Shown here in pieces: positions 1-7,049 of a stretch of 33,486 nt of DNA. This DNA is from Lachnospiraceae bacterium (lineage in GTDB: Bacteria > Bacillota > Clostridia > Lachnospirales > Lachnospiraceae), in assembly GCA_024691305.1 (NCBI GenBank), contig JAILNS010000022.1, positions 1 to 33,486 on the forward strand, given 5' to 3'. The notes under the pieces are model-generated. The model was not told where the DNA came from and did no database searches. It worked only from the letters and a program-made list of their open reading frames with translations. The position numbers and the translations under genes were made by a program. How positions within the stretch are numbered: position 1 is the first letter of the stretch; each line of letters opens with the position of its first letter.

Positions 1-233
1 GGGCAGCTTGTATGGTTCTTTAAATTTTCTGCTATTTCATTATAATAAGTTACCGCAGTGACAATAATTGCATCTACCTGATATTGATTGATTTCATCCG
101 GATGTATCATTTCGATTTCCGATATGATACATCCGGATGAAATCAATCAATATCAGGTAGATGCAATTATTGTCACTGCGGTAACTTATTATAATGAAAT
201 AGCAGAAAATTTAAAGAACCATACAAGCTGCCC
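1..233. repeat. Perfect 110-bp-arm inverted repeat at window edge
   Basis: Bases 1-110 are the exact reverse complement of 124-233, with a 13-base centre (111-123) that can itself add a three-pair stem (112-114 with 120-122). I found no mismatch in the arms. Because the left arm begins at base 1, the repeat may extend beyond the window. The right arm belongs to the coding remnant that ends at 285, so the left arm is a fold-back copy of coding DNA. A fold-back assembly or amplification chimera at a contig end is the simplest explanation; a real inverted duplication is the alternative. Confidence 0.95.
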
Positions 234-285
234 GGTTATTTCGTTATCTAGTGTAATCAGCGCAATATTGCGAGAGTTAAGATGA
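124..285 (+). pseudogene. C-terminal remnant of an unrecognised protein
   Basis: The frame from the centre of the inverted repeat to the TGA at 283-285 encodes about 53 residues with a natural look: a VDAIIVTAVTYYNEIAENL stretch followed by a short CPVISL strand. This alternates like a Rossmann-type beta-alpha end, as seen at the C-terminus of some nucleotide-sugar or glycosyl enzymes. There is no start codon with a ribosome site; the reading frame is destroyed upstream by the fold-back repeat. I do not recognise the family. It is probably the 3' end of a real gene whose body lies outside the window or was lost. Confidence 0.45.
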
Positions 286-307
286 CCTTGACAAGTGGAC
301 GTGCTAA

Positions 308-463
308 TCACTTTTGCGGCTGCTTATCATTGGGTCAAATGAAAAACTAAATTCCACCCGTCTCAAGAAAGTTTTTGATGAGATTTTTCTTTCGGATGGT
401 TATCTGTCTGTTCCTAAAAAATCAGTTTCTGTGTACGGGGATGCGGACAAAATCCTGGACTAA
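308..463 (+). pseudogene. Short coding remnant, unknown family
   Basis: An open frame of 51 codons with no start codon of its own runs from just after a TAA (305-307) to TAA (461-463). Its residues (for example EKLNSTRLKKVFDEIFL and LSVPKKSVSVYGDADKILD) look like genuine protein rather than random translation, and end in a natural-looking C-terminus. No ribosome site or promoter precedes it. It sits between two other fragments, so it is read as debris from a former gene. The family is not recognised. Confidence 0.3.
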
Positions 464-600
464 TTAAGCAATCAGTCCAAGACTCTTACGATAATTTAAT
501 GGGCTCATATAATTGAGCGTAGACTTGATACGTTCTTCGTTGTACCAAATAAGATATTCGTTAAGAATAACAGCACCTCTGGGACGTCCGGATTGTACTA
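464..600 (-). pseudogene. IS3-family transposase OrfB, C-terminal remnant
   Basis: On the minus strand, ending at TAA (464-466), the frame reads ILNEYLIWYNEERIKSTLN followed by YMSPLNYRKSLGLIA. This matches the conserved tail of IS3-family OrfB transposases (pattern YNxERIxxxLxxxSPxxYR). The catalytic DDE part is absent: homology fades upstream of about 600 and a stop lies at 650-652. No terminal inverted repeats were identified. It marks past insertion-sequence activity in this gene-poor stretch. Confidence 0.7.
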
Positions 601-650
601 GCCTTTTATTATCCTCAGGGTAGAGAATTTCATAAAAATATGCTAATATT

Positions 651-731
651 TATGGTGGTATGCTTTATTCTCGAGGTCGTGTGCTTACAGAAAATGGCAA
701 GCCGGTAAAAGACAATATATTAAGTGCTTAA
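651..731 (+). pseudogene. Short coding remnant, unknown family
   Basis: Twenty-six codons ending at TAA (729-731) encode a plausible C-terminal peptide, with SRGRVLTENGKPVKDNILSA at the end. There is no start signal and the frame is not continuous with the fragment at 308-463. It follows directly on the opposite strand from the transposase remnant. Function unknown; included because its composition is protein-like. Confidence 0.2.
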
Positions 732-761
732 ATTAAGTTTTAGAAGGAGATATAGAAGAAA

Positions 762-812
762 ATGAAACTCGGAATCGAGGCAACCTCCTCATTTTACGTT
801 TCATCACGTTAG
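762..812 (+). other. 16-codon ORF with good ribosome site, in a hairpin
   Basis: An AGAAGGAGA ribosome site (742-750) precedes ATG (762) and a 16-residue frame (MKLGIEATSSFYVSSR) ending at TAG (810-812). The DNA can fold: ATGAAAC (762-768) pairs with GTTTCAT (798-804), enclosing GAGG/CCTC (777-780 with 784-787). It may be the start of a degraded gene, a leader peptide, or chance. No following gene is close enough (next start 1184) to call it a leader with confidence. Confidence 0.2.
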
Positions 813-876
813 GCTCCAAATCCCGTTATTTCCTTATTTTTATTCAATTACGAAATTACATAAAGTCACGTACGAG

Positions 877-885
877 ATATCGATG
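877..885. promoter_or_regulatory. Half-site ATATCGATG
   Basis: Same right-half sequence as in the dyad at 915-947 and 62 bp upstream of that dyad's right arm. The expected partner 24 bp upstream is not present. A degenerate ACGAAAT at 850-856 is the nearest candidate. Confidence 0.35.
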
Positions 886-914
886 TTTATTTTTGGGATT
901 GAATCAGACTAAAA

Positions 915-947
915 CATCGAAATAGATATTTTTTTGAAATATCGATG
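915..947. promoter_or_regulatory. Dyad element 1 (33 bp)
   Basis: Left arm CATCGAAAT (915-923) and right arm ATATCGATG (939-947), arm starts 24 bp apart, with an A/T-only centre apart from two G. The right arm also forms part of a tighter palindrome AAATATC-GAT-GATATTT (937-953). The dyad has the geometry of a protein-binding operator; the regulator is unknown. Confidence 0.5.
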
Positions 948-998
948 ATATTTTTGTTTGAAATGCATCTTAATCAAGTACGATTATCTGATGATAGA

Positions 999-1031
999 CA
1001 TCGGAACAGAGAGAAAAAGTATATTTCGATG
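999..1031. promoter_or_regulatory. Dyad element 2 (33 bp)
   Basis: CATCGGAAC (999-1007) and ATTTCGATG (1023-1031), again 24 bp between arm starts. It lies 84 bp downstream of dyad 1. The left arm departs from the others at two positions. The spacer is purine-rich. Confidence 0.5.
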
Positions 1032-1061
1032 TGATTCTCATGAGTATAGAGTAAGAATAGG

Positions 1062-1094
1062 CATCGAAAAAAAGAAGAAAAGACTATTTCGATG
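1062..1094. promoter_or_regulatory. Dyad element 3 (33 bp)
   Basis: CATCGAAAA (1062-1070) and ATTTCGATG (1086-1094), 24 bp between arm starts, 63 bp downstream of dyad 2 and 90 bp upstream of the transporter start codon. The spacer is nearly all purine. Same length and arms as the other two dyads, so the three form one array. Confidence 0.5.
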
Positions 1095-1183
1095 TATTTA
1101 GCTCAATCATTATATGATCACAAGTGATGCATGCAAATATATATTCAAATTTATTAACATTTCATTATTAGGAGGAAAAGAAC

Positions 1184-2002
1184 ATGAAAAAACGGTTAAT
1201 GGGTTTACTCATGGCATTTACACTGGCTAACAGCGTTATAATGCTTGCAGGGTGCGGAGCAAATTCTTCGCAGGGTGCATCTTCGGATGCGGATCATCTT
1301 GCCAGAGTCAAAAGTGCGGGCAAGCTGGTCATAGCTATGGAGGGACAATGGGCTCCCTGGACTTATCATGATGAAGCAGGTGACCTCGTAGGTTACGATA
1401 CAGAGGTCGGACGTGCGATAGCCGAGAAACTTGGCGTAGAAGCGGAATTTGTCGAAGGCGAATGGGACGGACTGTTCACAGGCCTTGACGGCGGCAGATA
1501 TGACTGCATTATAAACGGTGTTGAGATCACACCCGAAAGAAGTGAAAAATACGATTTTACTACTCCATACGGATATATTAAGACAGCTTTAGTGGTAGCG
1601 GAAGATAATACCGATATCACATCTTTCGAAGATCTAAACGGACATACTACCAGTAATTCACTGGGTTCAACATATGCAGACCTTGCAACCAAATACGGTG
1701 CTACGGTATCGAATGTAGATACGCTTTCCGAAACCATAGACATGGTTTTGTCGGGAAGAGTGGATGCTACATTAAATGCAGAGGTCTCTTTCTATGATTA
1801 TCTGAGGGAACATCCTGAAGCAAAATTTAAGATAGTTGCTTTGTCGGAAGACGCATCCGACGTATCGATCCCCCTCGTCAAAGGAGCTGATAACGATACT
1901 TTAAGGGCGGCTATAGACCAGGCTATACTTGAACTTTCTGTTGACGGAGTCCTGACCGAATTATCGGAAAAATATTTCGGGAGCGATATTTCACAAAAAT
2001 AA
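1184..2002 (+). CDS. Polar amino acid ABC transporter, substrate-binding lipoprotein
   Basis: Extracellular solute-binding protein that captures an amino acid and hands it to the permease encoded next. The 272-residue product starts with a lipoprotein signal: MKKR, a hydrophobic stretch, and lipobox LAGC with the lipidated Cys at residue 24. The mature part has the family 3 binding-protein pattern: GKLVIAMEGQWAPWTYHD near residue 45, a GYDTEVGRAIAEKLG segment, DCIINGVEITPERSEKYDFT, and a C-terminal IDQAILELSVDGVLTELSEKYFG. An AGGAGG site sits 8 bases before ATG. It is the first of three transporter genes (gap of 14 bp to the next). The ligand cannot be fixed from sequence; the pattern fits cystine or another polar amino acid. 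Probably controlled through the dyad array upstream. Confidence 0.9.
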   Translation: MKKRLMGLLMAFTLANSVIMLAGCGANSSQGASSDADHLARVKSAGKLVIAMEGQWAPWTYHDEAGDLVGYDTEVGRAIAEKLGVEAEFVEGEWDGLFTGLDGGRYDCIINGVEITPERSEKYDFTTPYGYIKTALVVAEDNTDITSFEDLNGHTTSNSLGSTYADLATKYGATVSNVDTLSETIDMVLSGRVDATLNAEVSFYDYLREHPEAKFKIVALSEDASDVSIPLVKGADNDTLRAAIDQAILELSVDGVLTELSEKYFGSDISQK

Positions 2003-2016
2003 GAGGGTAAAAGACA

Positions 2017-2733
2017 ATGAGCGAGAGACTTGTAGGAATTCTGCTGTCGTCTTTTACCAAGATACTCATACCGGGCATCAGGGTTACCATACCTTTGACG
2101 ATATTGTCATTTCTGGTAAGCCTGGTTCTCGGACTTTTGCTTGCACTCGTGCAGGTGACTAAGATCCGTGGGTTAAGACAGATAGCATTTATTTATATTT
2201 GGATATTCAGAGGTACCCCTCTTATAGTTCAACTTTTTATCATTTTCTTCGGGCTTCCGAGTCTGGGGATCATGATAGATGCTTTTCCGGCGGCGGTGCT
2301 GGCTTTTGGATTAAATCTGGCGGCATATAATGCCGAGGTTTTCCGTTCCGCGATCGATGCGATTCCTGTGGGACAGACCGAAGCTGCATATATGGTAGGA
2401 CTTTCGTATCCGCAGGCCCTCTTTCATATAGTGCTTCCGCAGGCGTTTAAGATAGCTTTCCCCAGCCTTTTCAATAACCTGATCAGTCTGCTCAAGGACA
2501 CATCTTTGGCATCGAGCATCACGGTTGTTGAGCTGTTTACTTCTGCACAGCAGATAGCGGCGAGAACATATGAGCCTTTTGCATTATACTGCGAAGCAGC
2601 TCTGATATACCTGATCTTCTCGACACTTCTTACCTGGCTGCAGACTTATCTTGAAGGGAAACTTGTGTGGAAGTCGCATGATGACAAAGAGATAAACATA
2701 AGCGGCCGCACTAAGTCGATGGTGGGGATATAA
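2017..2733 (+). CDS. Polar amino acid ABC transporter, permease
   Basis: Integral membrane subunit (238 residues) of the His/Glu/Gln/Arg permease type. About five hydrophobic segments are visible, the first at roughly residues 16-45. The cytoplasmic coupling loop that contacts the ATPase is clear near residues 121-150 (TEAAYMVGLSYPQALFHIVL, then PQAF). An RGTPLIVQLFI segment near residue 65 is also typical of the family. The gene starts 14 bp after the binding-protein stop and ends 2 bp before the ATPase start, so the three are translated from one message. A single permease gene suggests a homodimeric channel. The last 20 residues are polar and specific to this protein. Confidence 0.9.
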   Translation: MSERLVGILLSSFTKILIPGIRVTIPLTILSFLVSLVLGLLLALVQVTKIRGLRQIAFIYIWIFRGTPLIVQLFIIFFGLPSLGIMIDAFPAAVLAFGLNLAAYNAEVFRSAIDAIPVGQTEAAYMVGLSYPQALFHIVLPQAFKIAFPSLFNNLISLLKDTSLASSITVVELFTSAQQIAARTYEPFALYCEAALIYLIFSTLLTWLQTYLEGKLVWKSHDDKEINISGRTKSMVGI

Positions 2734-2735
2734 TT

Positions 2736-3479
2736 ATGCTGACAGTAGAGAATCTGTATAAATCATTTGGTGATAACAAAGTTTTGGACGGCATAAACGT
2801 CCATGTAGATAAGGGCGAGGCTGTTGCGGTGATAGGGCCTTCGGGCTCGGGAAAGACCACGATGCTTCGGTGCATATCCTATCTTGAGAAGGCAGACAGC
2901 GGTCATCTTATTTTTGGAAAAGGCGATGGTGCGGAGAATTACGATCTGCATAAGGCATCATCTGCCGAAGTGAAGAAGTTAAGAAGACATATGGGATTTG
3001 TGTTCCAGAGTTTTAACCTTTTTGCAAACAAGACCGCACTCGGAAATGTGATGGAAGGTCTTGTGACAGGCAGACACATGAACAAGGCGGAAGCTGCGGA
3101 TATATCCCAAGCCATGCTTGAGAAGGTGGGGCTTTCGGAACGCATGGGCTTCTATCCCGGAGAACTGTCGGGAGGACAGCAGCAGCGTGTGGCCATAGCG
3201 AGAGCACTTGCACTTGAACCGGACATCATGCTCTTTGACGAGCCGACCAGTGCGCTCGATCCCGAACTTACAAGAGAGGTTCTCGATACGATCCTGGGTC
3301 TTGCAAAAGAAGGTACGACGATGCTTGTAGTGACGCATGAGATGTCTTTTGCAAAAGAGGCTGCGAACAGGATCATATTCATGGAAGAGGGCAAGGTCAT
3401 AGAAGAAGGACTGACATCACAGATATTTGAAGACCCGAGGGAAGAGCGGACCAGAGAATTCTTGAAACTCAATTCGTAA
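2736..3479 (+). CDS. Polar amino acid ABC transporter, ATPase
   Basis: The cytoplasmic ATPase (247 residues) drives uptake through the preceding permease. All catalytic motifs are intact: Walker A GPSGSGKT (residues 34-41), Q-loop FVFQSFNLF, signature LSGGQQQR (144-151), Walker B with the following glutamate in MLFDEPTSALD (168-175 for DEPTSALD), and the switch histidine in VVTHEMSFA. Length and motifs match the GlnQ/HisP group. It starts 2 bp after the permease stop and is the last gene of the transporter operon; no terminator is evident after it, so the phosphatase gene downstream may be co-transcribed. Confidence 0.92.
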   Translation: MLTVENLYKSFGDNKVLDGINVHVDKGEAVAVIGPSGSGKTTMLRCISYLEKADSGHLIFGKGDGAENYDLHKASSAEVKKLRRHMGFVFQSFNLFANKTALGNVMEGLVTGRHMNKAEAADISQAMLEKVGLSERMGFYPGELSGGQQQRVAIARALALEPDIMLFDEPTSALDPELTREVLDTILGLAKEGTTMLVVTHEMSFAKEAANRIIFMEEGKVIEEGLTSQIFEDPREERTREFLKLNS

Positions 3480-3542
3480 AGATACGGGAGACATCTTGCG
3501 AAACGGTATCGCGTGACGAGGCATCGAACGGAGAGGCATTTC

Positions 3543-4157
3543 ATGATCAAAAACATAGTATTCGACGTAGGAAAAGTTCTAATAGGATGGTCGCCCGAGA
3601 AAAGCATGGACATGATCGGGTTTAGTCCTGAAGAAAAGCAGGCTGTGATGAATGCTCTTTTTACGGATAAAAAAATATGGAACGAAGAGGACAGAGGTGT
3701 CTTAAGCCGCGAGGAGATGAGTGATTATCTGGTAAGTCAGGCTCCGGAACTTGAAGGACTTATCAGGAAGTTTTATGAGAATGCGGTTATATCCGTAACG
3801 CCGATGGAGTATTCAAGAGAGTGGATAAGTAATTTGAAAAAAGGCGGATACGGCGTATATGTTTTGTCGAACTTCGGAGAGTATGCGCAAAAAAGAGCAG
3901 TGGAACTTGGGGCGATCAACTTCCTTGATCTTGTGGACGGATACATTTTTTCATATATGATCAAGGAGATAAAGCCGGACAGGGCTATTTATGATGCGTT
4001 GTGCGACAGGTATGGGCTTGAGGCCTGCGAATGCTTGTTTATAGACGATGTGGAAGAGAACATTCGCGGGGCTGAGGCAGCAGGCATGCAGGGAATGCTT
4101 TTTACGGGATACGAAGAGGCGCTTGATGAGCTTGGACGGCTGGGTGTGGAGATATAA
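3543..4157 (+). CDS. HAD-family phosphatase (YihX-like)
   Basis: Haloacid-dehalogenase hydrolase of about 204 residues. Motif I is IVFDVGKVL (nucleophile Asp8), the DxG form seen in sugar-phosphatases of the YihX type and in epoxide-hydrolase-like HADs. Motif II is VLSNF, motif III the lysine in EIKPDRAIYDAL, and motif IV FIDDVEENIRGAEAAGM (Asp168/Asp169). A cap domain fills residues 15-90. The frame is open from an upstream ATG (3513), but the start at 3543 follows a GGAGAGG site and begins directly with the conserved first strand, so it is preferred. The substrate is unknown; small sugar phosphates or nucleotides are usual for the family. Confidence 0.85.
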   Translation: MIKNIVFDVGKVLIGWSPEKSMDMIGFSPEEKQAVMNALFTDKKIWNEEDRGVLSREEMSDYLVSQAPELEGLIRKFYENAVISVTPMEYSREWISNLKKGGYGVYVLSNFGEYAQKRAVELGAINFLDLVDGYIFSYMIKEIKPDRAIYDALCDRYGLEACECLFIDDVEENIRGAEAAGMQGMLFTGYEEALDELGRLGVEI

Positions 4158-4179
4158 ATCAGCAAGACGAACACGGAAG

Positions 4180-5169
4180 ATGAGGCATCAATACTTGACG
4201 GAGCAGCAGATGGTCGAGATAGACAAAAAGGACATAGATTTAGGGCAGATATGTGATTCGGGGCAGTGTTTCAGGATGCGGCGGATGGACGGCGCTTCCG
4301 GGGCGGAAGAATCCGATATTCCGGGGAGAAGATCCGGCGACGGAGAGTCCGACCAGGAGGACACTGCGGACGAAAGCACATACGAGATCATAGCCCTTGA
4401 TAAAAGGCTTACGGCGAGGCAGACTGCGGACCGTTTATATTTAGAATGCAGCAATGAAGAATATGAGGATCTTTGGAAAGAATATCTGGACATGGATACG
4501 GATTATTCGGCTATCAAAGCACTCGTGGATGACAAGGATAAGTACTTAAAGAAAGCGGTTGAAACCGGAAACGGCTTGAGGATCCTTAAGCAGGATCTTT
4601 GGGAGATGATAGTCACTTTTCTCATATCACAGCAAAACAATATTCCGAGGATCCATAAATGCATAGATAATATCTGCAGGGAGTATGGGGAGTATGTCGG
4701 ATACGCGGAAGGCACTGGATCGGGATCTTGCGACGGCCGGGAAAAGACAACCCCCACCGGTTTGCAAGAAGGCGCAGGTTCAAGTGGTTTCTACGGTTTT
4801 CCCACCCCGGACAAACTCAGCACGCTGGATGAGGATGCACTCATGCCATGCAATTTAGGTTACAGGAGTAAGTATGTAGTAAGAGCCGCACGAGCTGTTT
4901 CGGAAGGAAGTCTCGACCTTGAAGCCATTAAAAAAATGGATTATCCGGAGGCAAGGGAGACACTCCTTAAAGTGTACGGTATCGGAAATAAAGTCGCTGA
5001 CTGTGTGTGTCTGTTCGGGCTTCATCATCTGGAAGCTTTTCCCGTGGATACGCATATCAAACAGGTGCTTCAAAGAGAGTACGGGGCGGAAGAAGGGTTC
5101 GATCATAACAGATATCATAAGTATCTGGGAGTGATCCAGCAGTATATGTTTTATAATGAGATCGTATAG
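4180..5169 (+). CDS. 8-oxoguanine DNA glycosylase (OGG1-type)
   Basis: Base-excision repair enzyme that removes 8-oxoguanine and nicks the strand. The N-terminal OGG domain shows DLGQICDSGQCFRM; the helix-hairpin-helix core has VYGIGNKVADCVCLF and FPVDTHIKQVL. The Schiff-base lysine (Lys271) and catalytic aspartate (Asp290) are 19 residues apart, the same distance as in human OGG1 (Lys249/Asp268). Two hydrophilic low-complexity insertions are unusual: roughly residues 34-68 (acidic, Ser/Gly/Glu-rich) and 182-210 (Gly/Ser/Thr-rich). The start could be ATG 4180 or ATG 4210; the latter has a better-spaced GGAG. The frame continues further upstream, inside the phosphatase gene, but that part looks non-native. 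A 23-bp tandem repeat crosses the stop codon. Confidence 0.85.
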   Translation: MRHQYLTEQQMVEIDKKDIDLGQICDSGQCFRMRRMDGASGAEESDIPGRRSGDGESDQEDTADESTYEIIALDKRLTARQTADRLYLECSNEEYEDLWKEYLDMDTDYSAIKALVDDKDKYLKKAVETGNGLRILKQDLWEMIVTFLISQQNNIPRIHKCIDNICREYGEYVGYAEGTGSGSCDGREKTTPTGLQEGAGSSGFYGFPTPDKLSTLDEDALMPCNLGYRSKYVVRAARAVSEGSLDLEAIKKMDYPEARETLLKVYGIGNKVADCVCLFGLHHLEAFPVDTHIKQVLQREYGAEEGFDHNRYHKYLGVIQQYMFYNEIV

Positions 5170-5219
5170 GTGAGTATATCGAGATCATACAGGTGAGTAT
5201 ATCGAGATCGTTCAGGTGC
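5158..5219. repeat. 23-bp tandem repeat across the ogg stop codon
   Basis: Unit GAGATCrTAyAGGTGAGTATATC occurs at 5158-5180 and 5181-5203, with a partial third copy at 5204-5219. The first copy contains the last codons and TAG stop (5167-5169) of the glycosylase gene, so the duplication extended the 3' flank without changing the protein. Confidence 0.8.
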
Positions 5220-5222
5220 GGT

Positions 5223-5251
5223 TTGGATAAATCCCGCTAATATGGTATATT
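5223..5251 (+). promoter_or_regulatory. Candidate sigma-A promoter of lipoprotein gene
   Basis: TTGGAT (5223-5228) and TATATT (5246-5251) with a 17-bp spacer, 45 bp before the start codon at 5296. Placement directly after the tandem repeat and before the next gene supports a new transcript here. Not experimentally shown. Confidence 0.45.
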
Positions 5252-5295
5252 GTTATCGTAATTATTTCATGGCCTGATACAGGATGGGAGGAGTT

Positions 5296-6099
5296 ATGAA
5301 AAAAAGATATCTACCGCTTATAATGGCATTGTCGGCAGCTTTGATGTTATCCGGCTGCGGAATGGATTCCATCAGCAATATTGTGGGTGGTAAAACAGGA
5401 GATGATCCCGGACAAAGTACAAGTGAGGATGCAGGCAGTTCAGATAGCGCGGGCAGCGCAAACGGTGCCGAAAAACTTGAACTTCTTGGTGATCTTATGG
5501 GCGAGAATCTCGGAAATGCATCCGGGATAGATATGTCGGGAAATGAAGCTTCAGAAGCTGAGATCGAGGCTGTGGAGGATGAGGTCGGAGATCTTTTGGA
5601 CAGCGGATCGTCAGGGGCGGATGCTCCCGAGAATCAGGTAGTGGTCACCAAGGCAGAAGAGTGGCAGGGATTATATTACGGATCTGTGTATGTCACGGGC
5701 TTCGGTGATATATATGAAGGATTTGAAAGCCAGTATGATGCCTATGCCGTTGTGATCTTTCCTGAGAATGATCATCCTTTCCTTGAGGTATATTCCGACG
5801 GATTTGATGTGTGGGATAACCTGAGTTTTACATACGAAGACGGAGCGCTTATGTCAATGTATGTGGAAGTAACCGATACAACACTTACCCCTGTTTCGTA
5901 TGAGGATGGCGATGCGTATGTTGCGGATACGGTAATGAGCAAAGAAGCATTGGCAGCTTTTAAGGCAACATCCGACGGAATCACTCCCGCATATCTTGCC
6001 GGAGTATATAATTATGTGGATCCCGAAGGGGCCGAAGAAGGATTAAACACCGGGCTTGTGATGCAGTTTATCCTCGAAAAAACGCCCGTAGATCAATAA
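5296..6099 (+). CDS. Predicted lipoprotein, unknown function
   Basis: The product of 267 residues has a clear lipoprotein signal (MKKR, hydrophobic core, LSGC with Cys21), then a long Gly/Ser/Asp/Glu-rich linker to about residue 110. The C-terminal domain begins near NQVVVTKAEEWQGLYYGSVY and contains aromatic, Tyr-rich strands with no motif I recognise. It is therefore expected to be anchored to the outer face of the membrane. The start at ATG 5296 follows GGGAGGAG and begins the signal peptide; an in-frame ATG 12 bp upstream is less likely. It has its own candidate promoter and ends 18 bp before purC, so the two may share a message. No function is proposed. Confidence 0.7.
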   Translation: MKKRYLPLIMALSAALMLSGCGMDSISNIVGGKTGDDPGQSTSEDAGSSDSAGSANGAEKLELLGDLMGENLGNASGIDMSGNEASEAEIEAVEDEVGDLLDSGSSGADAPENQVVVTKAEEWQGLYYGSVYVTGFGDIYEGFESQYDAYAVVIFPENDHPFLEVYSDGFDVWDNLSFTYEDGALMSMYVEVTDTTLTPVSYEDGDAYVADTVMSKEALAAFKATSDGITPAYLAGVYNYVDPEGAEEGLNTGLVMQFILEKTPVDQ

Positions 6100-6117
6100 T
6101 ACTGATAGGAGAAGACA

Positions 6118-6990
6118 ATGAACACACCAACACCGATCAAAGAAGGAAAAGTAAGAGAGATATACGATAACGGAGATTCGCTCATAATGGTAGCGACCGA
6201 CAGGATAAGCTGTTTTGACGTTATCCTTTCAAACATGGTACCCAAAAAAGGCGAAGTCTTAACCCAGATGTCCAAATTCTGGTTTGACCTAACCTCTGAT
6301 ATCATCCCCAATCATATGATATCAACCGACACGGCAGATATGCCCGAAGAGTACCGCACGGATTATTTCAAAGGCCGCAGCATGATGTGCAGAAAACTTA
6401 AGATGCTTCCCATCGAGTGCATCGTAAGAGGATATATTACCGGAAGCGGACTTAAGAGTTACAAAAAAGACGGTACAGTATGCGGTATCAAACTGCCCGA
6501 AGGTCTTGTTGAAGCAGACAAGCTTCCCGAACCCATCTATACTCCGAGTACCAAGGCAGAGATAGGTGATCATGATGAGAACATCTCTTATGAAAGATCG
6601 ATAGAAGTACTTGAAAAAGAATTCCCGGGTCACGGTGAGGAGTATGCAAAAAAACTTCGCGACAATACACTTGCGATATATAAAAAGTGCGCTGATTATG
6701 CACTGACCAAAGGTATCATCATCGCAGACACCAAACTTGAATTCGGACTTGATGAGAACGGCAATATGGTTCTCGGAGATGAGATATTGACTCCCGATTC
6801 ATCGAGATTCTGGCCGGCTGATGAATATGAACCCGGACGTACGCAGGGGTCTTTTGATAAGCAGTTTGCAAGAGACTATCTTACGAACCATGAAGGCGAG
6901 CACAACTGGTCGCTCCCGGATGAGGTAGTTGAGCAGACCACAGCCAAATACCTTCAGGCATACAAACTTCTTACGGGCAAGGATCTGTGA
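6118..6990 (+). CDS. SAICAR synthase (purine biosynthesis)
   Basis: Phosphoribosylaminoimidazole-succinocarboxamide synthase joins aspartate to CAIR using ATP in de novo purine synthesis. The 290-residue protein carries both family signatures: LPIECIVRGYITGSGLKSY near residues 99-117 and IADTKLEFG near residue 201. The N-terminal KEGKVREIYDNGDSLIMVAT is the ATP-binding loop. Length agrees with the longer form of the enzyme. A TAGGAGA site precedes ATG by about 7 bases. It stands apart from other purine genes in this window and no purine riboswitch or PurR site was seen upstream. Confidence 0.95.
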   Translation: MNTPTPIKEGKVREIYDNGDSLIMVATDRISCFDVILSNMVPKKGEVLTQMSKFWFDLTSDIIPNHMISTDTADMPEEYRTDYFKGRSMMCRKLKMLPIECIVRGYITGSGLKSYKKDGTVCGIKLPEGLVEADKLPEPIYTPSTKAEIGDHDENISYERSIEVLEKEFPGHGEEYAKKLRDNTLAIYKKCADYALTKGIIIADTKLEFGLDENGNMVLGDEILTPDSSRFWPADEYEPGRTQGSFDKQFARDYLTNHEGEHNWSLPDEVVEQTTAKYLQAYKLLTGKDL

Positions 6991-7049
6991 TCTTTGGCTG
7001 GTAAGCCTTTTGACATACGATCAATACAGAAAAAGAGGATACTTATATA

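Larger units (their letters stand above)
813..1183. other. Gene-free region carrying phased dyads
   Basis: No open frame longer than a few codons with a start signal was found in this 371-bp AT-rich stretch. It contains three 33-bp dyads and one half-site built on CATCGA/TCGATG (listed separately), a 12-bp palindrome ATCACAAGTGAT (1117-1128), and the AGGAGG ribosome site of the downstream transporter gene (1170-1175). I see no convincing sigma-A promoter by eye, although the transporter operon most likely starts here. Confidence 0.6.

Noticed and set aside
915..1094. A CRISPR array
   Set aside because: The 33-bp elements differ inside, are inverted repeats rather than direct repeats of constant sequence, the gaps (51 and 30 bp) are irregular, and no cas gene is present.
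1393..1743. 116-codon minus-strand open frame inside the binding-protein gene
   Set aside because: It lies wholly within a clear solute-binding protein gene, has Ser/Pro/Val-rich shadow composition, and no ribosome site.
2979..3613. Long minus-strand open frames over the ABC ATPase gene
   Set aside because: They are antisense to an ATPase with all motifs intact, and their residues follow the mirrored codon bias of the sense gene.
6991..7020. Terminator after purC (GGCT-GGTA-AGCC followed by TTTT)
   Set aside because: The stem is only 4 bp and the T run short; too weak to call.
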